NCBI GenBank assembly: GCA_018780035.1
Contig: JADMKE010000005.1
Coordinates: 164,954 to 228,953, forward strand
Direction: 5' to 3'
Length of the DNA stretch: 64,000 bases
Source of the DNA: Candidatus Sericytochromatia bacterium
GTDB taxonomy: Bacteria > Cyanobacteriota > Sericytochromatia > UBA7694
Shown here: positions 10,128-17,198 of the stretch, one piece after another
How the letters are laid out: each line of letters opens with the position of its first letter
How positions within the stretch are numbered: position 1 is the stretch's first letter
Translations under genes and position numbers: made by a program
The notes under the pieces: model-generated
Database searches by the model: none
The model's input: the letters and a program-made list of their open reading frames with translations, nothing else
Told to the model about the DNA's origin: nothing

Positions 10128-10951
10128 TGGAAATAAGAACTGAACGTAATATTCTCATGATTGATGACGAGCCCTATTTTTCTGAACTCGTCAAAGATAT
10201 TCTGACGGGTGCTCACTGCACCATCACCACGTTTTCAGACCCCCATGCGGGTTTGCGTGAAGCTTTGATGCGCAACGATTTGGATCTGATTTTGCTCGAT
10301 ATCGAAATGCCCGAACTCAATGGGCTCGATATCCTCAAGCAAATAAAAAAATCGCACAATCACAATGTTCCCGTGATGATGTTAACCGCCCACGCTGAAA
10401 TGGCGGTGGTGACTCAAGCGCTCAACCAAGGGGCCCAGGATTATCTACTCAAACCCTTTTCTGTCAAAATGTTTGTCAAGCGCCTGAATAAATTGTTGCA
10501 GACGGATATTTTTAAACATCTCTCCAGCGGCGAGGCTAGTGAGAGTGCTGAACTTCCCAAAGGCCCTCAGGCTCAGCCTTTGATTCTCTATTTTGAAACC
10601 GACCCCGAGGCCATTTTGGCCATTGAAGAGATACTCAAAGATTCTGTCTGCCAATTGCTCATTTGCCAAGAGTCAGCGTTGGCAAAACAAGCCCTGGAGG
10701 AGCAAGACCCCGATCTCATTCTGATGGCCTTGGACACAGACAAAGAGGGCCTCCGCGATTTAGAAACCCTGCATCAGCTCAAACCCCAAATACCCCTGAT
10801 TGTGTTGACCAACGATCTGACCGATCATACGCGCACAGAGGCAAACAAACTCCAGCTCAGTGCCTATTTGCAAAAACCCTATCCCATTCATGTCTTGATC
10901 GGCCAACTTGAAAAAGCCCTGCAGATTCCGCTCTTTGCAGGCAAGCTTTAA
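10127..10951 (+). CDS. Tandem receiver protein (REC plus degenerate REC)
   Basis: The 274-residue protein starts with a full receiver domain (about 8-125): acidic pair in MIDDEP, phospho-acceptor Asp in LDLILLDIEMP, Thr in MLTAHAE and Lys in YLLKPF. A linker leads to a second receiver-like domain (about 150-268). There the expected acceptor position in PDLILMALDTD is Ala, and the acidic pair is reduced to ETDPE, although LQKPYP keeps the conserved Lys. It is therefore likely a one-site response regulator with a pseudo-receiver acting as a dimerisation or partner-binding module. There is no output domain. It opens a tight run of signalling genes (3-4 bp gaps). Confidence 0.9.
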   Translation: MEIRTERNILMIDDEPYFSELVKDILTGAHCTITTFSDPHAGLREALMRNDLDLILLDIEMPELNGLDILKQIKKSHNHNVPVMMLTAHAEMAVVTQALNQGAQDYLLKPFSVKMFVKRLNKLLQTDIFKHLSSGEASESAELPKGPQAQPLILYFETDPEAILAIEEILKDSVCQLLICQESALAKQALEEQDPDLILMALDTDKEGLRDLETLHQLKPQIPLIVLTNDLTDHTRTEANKLQLSAYLQKPYPIHVLIGQLEKALQIPLFAGKL

Positions 10952-10954
10952 TAC

Positions 10955-11377
10955 ATGCAAGACAGCCACCATGATTCCCTGATACCGATGCCCCCCCCTT
11001 TTTTGCAAAAAAAATTACTGGTGGTCGATGATGATCCCACCATGTTGCGATTGATAAAACTGGTTTTTCGTGGCCATTTTGCCGAGGTATTGAGCAGCGA
11101 AGACCCCCACGAAGGGCTGCGTCTGGCGATGGTCTACAAACCCGTCTTGATCCTGCTCGACAATGATATGCCGGGTTTAAAAGGGCTGGATTTGCTTAAA
11201 CAGCTCAAAGAAATGCCCAGCACCCAGCATATTCCTGTGATCATGTTAACGGGCAACAATGGCGAAAACACAGTCAAAACAGCCCTAAAATACCAGGTAG
11301 CGGGTTATTTGCTCAAACCCTGTGACCCAGAGAACCTGTTTCAGTCGGTATTCAAAACACTGGAAAATAGCAGGTAA
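10955..11377 (+). CDS. Single-domain response regulator
   Basis: A 140-residue protein with a 20-residue N-terminal extension, then one receiver domain: acidic residues in LVVDDDPT, Asp in LILLDNDMPG, Thr in MLTGNNG and Lys in YLLKPCDPE. No output domain is present, so it probably works as a phosphate shuttle or by binding a partner protein, like CheY-type or Spo0F-type regulators. It starts 3 bp after the tandem receiver gene and its end is 4 bp before the kinase gene at 11382, so one transcript is likely. Confidence 0.9.
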   Translation: MQDSHHDSLIPMPPPFLQKKLLVVDDDPTMLRLIKLVFRGHFAEVLSSEDPHEGLRLAMVYKPVLILLDNDMPGLKGLDLLKQLKEMPSTQHIPVIMLTGNNGENTVKTALKYQVAGYLLKPCDPENLFQSVFKTLENSR

Positions 11378-11381
11378 AACA

Positions 11382-12305
11382 ATGGTTGAAATCGAACTCC
11401 AAGAACCCGTTCAACTCGAAGGGGTGCAAACCCGCTTGCTGGATCTGCATTCAGCCCTGAATGTTTTAACGGTGATTAGCAACGAATTAAACATTCTGCA
11501 AATCCTGGCAGGGGCCCCTCCCGAACTGGAGCACAGCAAACAACAGATTCAGACCTTAAAACAATTTTTGCTCGAAGATCAAGCGGCACACGAGAGCCAA
11601 GCTGAGATCAGCTTAGCCCTGGAAGAAATCAGCTCAGATACTTCAGCCCTGCTCGCCAAACAACCTGACCTGAGCCAAGAAATCGATCTGCCGCTTTTTC
11701 AGCGCAATTTGAAGTCTCTGTTTGAAATTTTAAAAATTCGTCACCAAGAGCTGACACGGCGCAATAAACTGCCTTTGCAATGGGGAGAGATCGCGGTCAG
11801 CACCCTCAAAGAGAACCTGATTCACGTCTTTGAGGCCATGGAACTCAACAGCCATGGGCGTTATCATATTGTCTACAGCCCAGAACAAAAAGGCCCTGGC
11901 GATTATCTGCTGCAAATAGAGATAGACAGCCGCGATCCCGAAAAAATTCAGATTCCACTTGTGTTGCAAGATATCATGCGCGATCTCTGTGCCAATGCCC
12001 GAAAATATTCTGAACCCGGCGGCAAAATCCTGACAAAACTGCAAGAAACACCTCAAGAATTAACCCTCACGATCGAAGATCAGGGTATGGGCATTCCCGC
12101 CGAGGAATTAGAAAAAATCGTTGAATTTGGACAACGGGGCAGCAATGCCATGGTAAAACGCACCATGGGAGGTGGATTTGGCTTAACCAAGGCCTGGTAT
12201 TTTACCCATCTATTGGGAGGGAGAATGTGGATCGCCTCAGAACTCAATCGGGGAACACGTATCCAACTTAAAATTCCGCGCAACCCACATTCAGAGGCAA
12301 ATTAA
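11382..12305 (+). CDS. Soluble histidine-kinase-like ATPase
   Basis: The open frame extends to 11322, but that part lies inside the previous gene. The ATG at 11382 gives 307 residues. The N-terminal half is helical, with LDLHSALNVLTVISNELNIL (near 20-40) as a possible H-box-like helix. The C-terminal half is a clear HATPase_c domain: N box MRDLCANARKYSEPGG, G1 EDQGMGIPAEE, G2 MGGGFGLTKAW, then GGRMWIASELNRGT. No sensor or membrane segment is present. It could be a kinase for the neighbouring stand-alone receivers or a phosphatase partner. The acceptor His is not certain because the usual HE(I/L)RTP motif is missing. Confidence 0.85.
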   Translation: MVEIELQEPVQLEGVQTRLLDLHSALNVLTVISNELNILQILAGAPPELEHSKQQIQTLKQFLLEDQAAHESQAEISLALEEISSDTSALLAKQPDLSQEIDLPLFQRNLKSLFEILKIRHQELTRRNKLPLQWGEIAVSTLKENLIHVFEAMELNSHGRYHIVYSPEQKGPGDYLLQIEIDSRDPEKIQIPLVLQDIMRDLCANARKYSEPGGKILTKLQETPQELTLTIEDQGMGIPAEELEKIVEFGQRGSNAMVKRTMGGGFGLTKAWYFTHLLGGRMWIASELNRGTRIQLKIPRNPHSEAN

Positions 12306-12308
12306 ACG

Positions 12309-13979
12309 ATGGCCCCCCTTGTTCTAATCATCGACGACGACGCTTCAATTCGGCGAATCTCTGGTGAGATTTTGGCTGAAGAGGGTTATCAGATTGCCTA
12401 TGCCACCAATGTCAGCGAAGGCATTGCCCAATTGCACAAACTCAAGCCAGATCTGATTCTCTGCGATGTAATGATGCCTGATGGCAATGGCTATGACGTA
12501 CTCGATGCCTTACAACATCTGGATCAACCCATGACGCCGTTTATTTTAATGTCAGCTGAGGCCATTTTTCCTGAAGATATTCGCAAAGGTATGCGCAGCG
12601 GCGCTGATGACTATCTGGTTAAACCATTTCGGCTGCAAGACTTGCTCGAATCGGTGCGGGTGCGTTTGAATCGACAGCAACAATTTCAGAATCTTCTCAG
12701 TGTGTTTAAAGCCACCCCCGGATTGCCCCCTTTTTTACATGGTTCAGAACAAGATTTAATGGAGCTGTTGACCGTGGCTCCCCCCCCCTTTTTGGTCGCT
12801 CTGCGGCTCGACAATCACGAACGCTTTCAGCGCATCTTTGGCCGAGATGGGGCTCAATTGCTCTATCATTCGGTCTTTCAACGGCTGCGAACCCTGCCGA
12901 CCCTCAAAGCTGTGGATTTTTATGCCAGTGACCAAGCCTCTCAAATTTATCTCTGTCCCCACACCCTCAGCGCGTTACCCGAAGCCGAACTCAATCATGC
13001 AATCCAAGTTGCTTTTGAAGAGCCCTTTCCCTATCAGCGCTATCAATTGCACCTGCACAGCAGTCTGGGCTGGGTTTATCAAGAGACCCCTTTGTTGCCC
13101 GAACTTTGGCTCGAACGCGCCAATTTGGCTCTCTACCAGTCCCGCTTACAGGGAGGCAGTACCAGCACAGTCTTTCAGCCTCAGATGGAGAGCAAATTGC
13201 ACGAAAGTCTGCACTGGGAAGCAGAACTCCAACTGGCCCTCAACGAAAAACGTTTTGAACTGCATTACCAACCCCAGTTTGAACTCAAGACAGGGCGGAT
13301 TGTCGCCGTAGAAGCCCTTTTGCGGATGCGCCACCCTGAATTTGGCATGATTCCGCCCAGTGATTTTATCCCCGTGGCAGAAGAGAGTGGCTTGATTGTG
13401 CCCATTGGCACCTGGGTCTTAAACGAAGCCTGCCACATGCTATCTCGGTTGCACGAACTTGGACACCACGATTTGCGTATGGCGGTCAATGTCTCTCTGC
13501 TGCAGTTTCTAACCCCCGACTTTGCGCAAATCGTGGCCCAGACCATCATCCAAAGTGGTATTCCCGCTGAACAATTGGAGTTGGAATTGACCGAAAGCCT
13601 CTTAATTGACAATTTCCGTCAGATGCAGACCTTATTAACCCAACTCAAAGATACAGGCCTGACTTTGGCTGTTGATGATTTTGGGACCGGCTATTCTTCA
13701 CTCTATTATCTGCATCAATTGCCCTTTGATACCCTCAAGATCGACCAGGCCTTTATCAGGCCGCTGCAAAAGATCAAACCCAATACATGCGCTATTCCCC
13801 GCGCAATTGTAGAAATGGCCCACGCCATGGGCATGACCGCCCTGGCCGAAGGTATTGAAAACGAAGAGCAAATGCAAATCTTGGATGCTTTGGGCTGTGA
13901 TTTTGGTCAGGGTTATTACATTTCTCGCCCCTTGCCCGAACCCCTGCTGTTTGAATTGCTGCGCGTTCAATTGACATGA
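12309..13979 (+). CDS. REC-EAL c-di-GMP phosphodiesterase
   Basis: The 556-residue protein has an N-terminal receiver (acidic residues in IIDDDAS, Asp in PDLILCDVMMP, Lys in YLVKPFR). A central region (about 125-290) looks like a worn GGDEF fold without the GG(D/E)EF motif. The C-terminal EAL domain (about 305-550) keeps the catalytic set: EALLRMRHP, the Asn of AVNVSLLQ, the Glu of ELELTES, VDDFGTGYSSL, LKIDQAF and EGIENEEQ. It should hydrolyse c-di-GMP to pGpG when its receiver is phosphorylated. It is the only recognisable enzymatic output in the signalling island. The next small gene overlaps its stop by 4 bp. Confidence 0.94.
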   Translation: MAPLVLIIDDDASIRRISGEILAEEGYQIAYATNVSEGIAQLHKLKPDLILCDVMMPDGNGYDVLDALQHLDQPMTPFILMSAEAIFPEDIRKGMRSGADDYLVKPFRLQDLLESVRVRLNRQQQFQNLLSVFKATPGLPPFLHGSEQDLMELLTVAPPPFLVALRLDNHERFQRIFGRDGAQLLYHSVFQRLRTLPTLKAVDFYASDQASQIYLCPHTLSALPEAELNHAIQVAFEEPFPYQRYQLHLHSSLGWVYQETPLLPELWLERANLALYQSRLQGGSTSTVFQPQMESKLHESLHWEAELQLALNEKRFELHYQPQFELKTGRIVAVEALLRMRHPEFGMIPPSDFIPVAEESGLIVPIGTWVLNEACHMLSRLHELGHHDLRMAVNVSLLQFLTPDFAQIVAQTIIQSGIPAEQLELELTESLLIDNFRQMQTLLTQLKDTGLTLAVDDFGTGYSSLYYLHQLPFDTLKIDQAFIRPLQKIKPNTCAIPRAIVEMAHAMGMTALAEGIENEEQMQILDALGCDFGQGYYISRPLPEPLLFELLRVQLT

Positions 13980-14239
13980 ACCAAGACTTTTGGGATTTGT
14001 CGGCCTTAATACAAGTCTCCAAAGCGGCAGCCCTGGCCTACCGAGAAAAATTGCCTGTTTTGACTGAATCTGTGGATCAGGCAATGACAGAATGTCCGAA
14101 TATAACCCAATTGCTGGGCAACAATCCGCTTCAAGTGATGTATACAAATCACAGCAACCATGCCCTGTTTATAGCCGGTCTCTTGCACTTAAATGATTTC
14201 CTGCTGCTCAGCAAACTGCCAAAAATGTCAGAGCTTTGA
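13976..14239 (+). CDS. Unknown 87-residue protein, possibly truncated by a frameshift
   Basis: It starts by ATGA overlap with the REC-EAL gene, so it is likely translated with it. The product is mostly helical (SALIQVSKAAALAYREKLPV, then a hydrophobic HALFIAGLLHLNDFLLL stretch) and I recognise no family. An A5 run lies at about 14221-14225. Removing one A would carry the reading past the TGA into a charged helix (SFELEKLSEQLKKLP) and stop at 14337-14339, giving about 120 residues. That longer product looks more like a finished protein. Either the short form is real or this is a second small indel in the signalling island. Confidence 0.5.
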   Translation: MNQDFWDLSALIQVSKAAALAYREKLPVLTESVDQAMTECPNITQLLGNNPLQVMYTNHSNHALFIAGLLHLNDFLLLSKLPKMSEL

Positions 14240-14365
14240 ACTGGAGAAGCTGAGTGAACAATTGAAAAAACTCCCTAATTTAATCTCAAATTTAACCGTA
14301 TCTCAACCATTTGACAGAATAGAAATTCAGCCAGAGTGATAAAATACCAACAGGAAACAAAGATC

Positions 14366-14779
14366 ATGTCAGAACCAAAACGCATTTTACTCGTAGATGA
14401 CCAAGCCACTTTTGCCAAAGCAATCGAAATTGCACTGGCAGATACAGGCTGTGAGATTCAAAGTGTCACAGATCCAGAGCTGGGTTTGCAAAAAGCCCTC
14501 TCCGAAACCTGGGATTTGTTGCTACTGGATATGCATATGCCCGTCATGAATGGAGTTGAATTTTTACACCACCTGCGCGAAGCGGGCTGTCAAATACGCA
14601 CTGTGGTGATGAGCTCAGACAGCAGTTTGACACCGGTTCAAGATATCGAACCCTATCATGTCGAAGCCTTTGTACTCAAACCGATTCAATTACATGATTT
14701 TTCGGATTTACTTGAAAAGCTGATTGGCCTTTCGCTTTTCCCCAAAGGCAATGAAAGAACGGCGAATGACACCCCCTAA
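14366..14779 (+). CDS. Single-domain response regulator
   Basis: The ATG at 14366, with AGGAAA about 8 nt upstream, gives 137 residues; an in-frame ATA/ATG-like extension to 14336 has no ribosome site. One receiver domain is visible: acidic residues in LLVDDQAT, phospho-acceptor Asp in LLLLDMHMPVMNG, Ser in VVMSSDS and Lys in FVLKPIQ. No output domain follows. It lies between the REC-EAL operon and the hybrid kinase at 14819, and is likely a target of one of the adjacent kinases. Confidence 0.9.
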   Translation: MSEPKRILLVDDQATFAKAIEIALADTGCEIQSVTDPELGLQKALSETWDLLLLDMHMPVMNGVEFLHHLREAGCQIRTVVMSSDSSLTPVQDIEPYHVEAFVLKPIQLHDFSDLLEKLIGLSLFPKGNERTANDTP

Positions 14780-14818
14780 AAACAGGACTTTCAGTTCGCC
14801 TCATTTACGAGACAGGCA

Positions 14819-17131
14819 ATGCAACAAGCCAAACCAGACGATCTAGCACTCCAAGGCCTGCTGCAAAGTATCGACGATTTGGTGTTTTTGCTCGATCAAG
14901 AGGGTCGGTTTGTCCACTATTGGGTGCGTCCCGAACAGTTGCCTCTTTTGTTTGTTCCGCCCGAAGAATTTTTGGGAAAATTACTCCAAGAGGTCTTACC
15001 CGAAAAACTCTCTCAAGCATTTTTACCCCTGTTTCAAGCAACCTTGGCAGGAGAAAATACCCAGGCCTATGAATACCTCTCTCCTGATCACCAACACTGG
15101 TATAGTTTGCTCTTTCGTTTAATTCCAAATTCCCCCGGTTACCTGATTGCCCGGGTTCAAGACATCACCGAAAAACGGCGCTACCAGCAAGCCTTGGAAG
15201 ATGAAGTCAAATTGCGCACAGAGGCTCTGACCACTGTGGTTCAAGAAGCCCAACAAACCCTCGCCATTCTCAATACCAGCCAAAGGCTCGGCCAAATGGG
15301 TGGCTGGGAATACAACCCCCAAACAAAAAAAATGTGGTGGAGTGATGAACTCTACCGCATTCATGGCCTTCCTATTCCCAGCGACAGAGATGCCCAAGAA
15401 GCAGAAAAGCTGATCGAAAAGAGTTTTGCTTGTTTCCCTGCAGGTGTGCCTGAAGAAATCAGCGCCCTGTGTCAATCGGCCCTGCAAGGCCAAAAGAGTG
15501 AAAAGAGTTACCCGTTTACCAGTTTTGATGGCCAGCAAAAATGGGTCCACATGATCATTACTCCGCTGTTTGAAAAGGGGGGTGTAACGCGGATAATCGG
15601 CGTGCTCGCAGATATGACTGACCGCAAACAAAGCGAATTGGAATTACAAAAAGCCAAAGAAATTGCCGAGCAGGCCTCACGCTCCAAGAGCCTGTTTTTG
15701 GCCAATATGTCTCACGAGATTCGCACCCCCATGAATGCCATTCTGGGATTTAGCCAATTGCTGCGAGAAGAGATCAAAGAACCCCATTTGCAGCGCTATA
15801 TCAAAATTGTTCATAAGAGCGGCGAATCCCTCTTGACCCTGATCAACGAAATTTTGGATATTTCCAAGATTGAAGCGGGAAAATTGGAATTACATCCCGA
15901 GCCGATCAGGCTTAGATCCCTGGTTAAAGAACTTGAAAACTTACTCAAACCAGCATTTAAACACAAACAACTTTTGCTAAATACAGAAATCACGCCAGAA
16001 GTACCCCAGTTGGTGGAACTCGATGGTTCACGGTTGCACCAAATTTTGCTCAATTTGCTCAGCAATGCACTCAAATTTACCCAACAGGGCTCTGTCAGAG
16101 TCAGGTTGGACTATACCCCCCAAAACGCCACATCAGGGCAACTCCAAATCGCCGTGAGTGATACGGGGATTGGCATTGCTCCTGAGCTTCAAAGTCATAT
16201 TTTTGAAGCTTTTGAGCAGGCCAATCCCTCTTATCGCAAAGATGTCAAGGGGGCTGGCCTGGGTCTGGCAATTTCACGCAGACTGGCCCACTTAATGAAC
16301 GGAGAGCTCGAAGTCACAAGCGCTCTCCACCAAGGCGCTGTTTTCAGATTAAACTTGCCGGTTTTAAGTGTCGCAGAGTATGCCGAGAGCCCAGAGCCTG
16401 CGAGCCCAGAGGCATTACTGCCTGCCAATTTTGCCCCCGCAGAGATCTTAATTGTCGATGACAATAGCGATAATTTGCTTCTGATTGAAGCGCTTTTAAG
16501 CGCATACCCCTTGCGCATTTTGACAGCCCAAAATGGCCACGAAGCCTGCGTCTTGGCAGAGAAATACCTGCCTGATTTGATACTGATGGATATCAAAATG
16601 CCGATCATGGATGGCACCGAAGCCCTGAAAATTTTGCGGCAAACACTGAGCACAGCCGCGATCCCTGTTGTGGCCCTGACCGCCTTCTCCCTTCAAAACG
16701 AGCAAGAAAACTTGCTCGAAATGGGCTTTGACGCCTATCTCAGCAAACCTGTGAGCCGCACAGATTTATTGTTCACTTTGGCCGATTTTCTCAAAGTAGA
16801 TCAACAGCAAACCCAGACCGAAAAGGCAGAAATGGCCGAGAAAGATCTGAGCAAACCCCTGACCGATGCAGAAAAAACCGAACTGCTCCAGCAAATCAAC
16901 CAAACTTGGCTGCCCCAAGCAGAAGCCCTGGGACAATCCCTGATTATCAACGAATTGGATCTTTTTGCCCAAGACTTGGAAAAAGAATCTCTGTGCTGGC
17001 GTCTGAGCCAAGTCCATGCCTTAAGTACCCAATTGCGGGATCAAATTGCAGCTTTTGAATTGGAAGCCTCGCAGCAGAGTCTGCATTTGCTTGCCGAACA
17101 GTTAAGAGCAGAGCGCGAACATCTCTCATGA
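14819..17131 (+). CDS. Hybrid histidine kinase (PAS-PAS-HisKA-HATPase-REC)
   Basis: A 770-residue soluble kinase: PAS (about 10-120), a coiled linker, PAS with a PAC end (150-275), HisKA (285-355; His in LANMSHEIRTPMN), HATPase_c (395-510; LLNLLSNALKFT, DTGIGIAPE, GAGLGLAIS), receiver (540-660; IVDDNSD, Asp in PDLILMDIKMP, Lys in LSKPVS) and the roughly 85-residue helical tail found in its two paralogues (WLPQAEALGQSLIINELDLFA). The HisKA-to-tail part is closely similar to the genes at 4915 and 17199, pointing to tandem duplication with different sensor halves. The MGGWEYN and WWSDELYRIHGLP motifs mark the second PAS as the type also present in the next kinase. Confidence 0.95.
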   Translation: MQQAKPDDLALQGLLQSIDDLVFLLDQEGRFVHYWVRPEQLPLLFVPPEEFLGKLLQEVLPEKLSQAFLPLFQATLAGENTQAYEYLSPDHQHWYSLLFRLIPNSPGYLIARVQDITEKRRYQQALEDEVKLRTEALTTVVQEAQQTLAILNTSQRLGQMGGWEYNPQTKKMWWSDELYRIHGLPIPSDRDAQEAEKLIEKSFACFPAGVPEEISALCQSALQGQKSEKSYPFTSFDGQQKWVHMIITPLFEKGGVTRIIGVLADMTDRKQSELELQKAKEIAEQASRSKSLFLANMSHEIRTPMNAILGFSQLLREEIKEPHLQRYIKIVHKSGESLLTLINEILDISKIEAGKLELHPEPIRLRSLVKELENLLKPAFKHKQLLLNTEITPEVPQLVELDGSRLHQILLNLLSNALKFTQQGSVRVRLDYTPQNATSGQLQIAVSDTGIGIAPELQSHIFEAFEQANPSYRKDVKGAGLGLAISRRLAHLMNGELEVTSALHQGAVFRLNLPVLSVAEYAESPEPASPEALLPANFAPAEILIVDDNSDNLLLIEALLSAYPLRILTAQNGHEACVLAEKYLPDLILMDIKMPIMDGTEALKILRQTLSTAAIPVVALTAFSLQNEQENLLEMGFDAYLSKPVSRTDLLFTLADFLKVDQQQTQTEKAEMAEKDLSKPLTDAEKTELLQQINQTWLPQAEALGQSLIINELDLFAQDLEKESLCWRLSQVHALSTQLRDQIAAFELEASQQSLHLLAEQLRAEREHLS

Positions 17132-17198
17132 GCAGAAAACGGAAATGCGCTAAAATAAACACAGGCTTTAAAATTGAGACGCTAAAAGGTCCGCTAAG

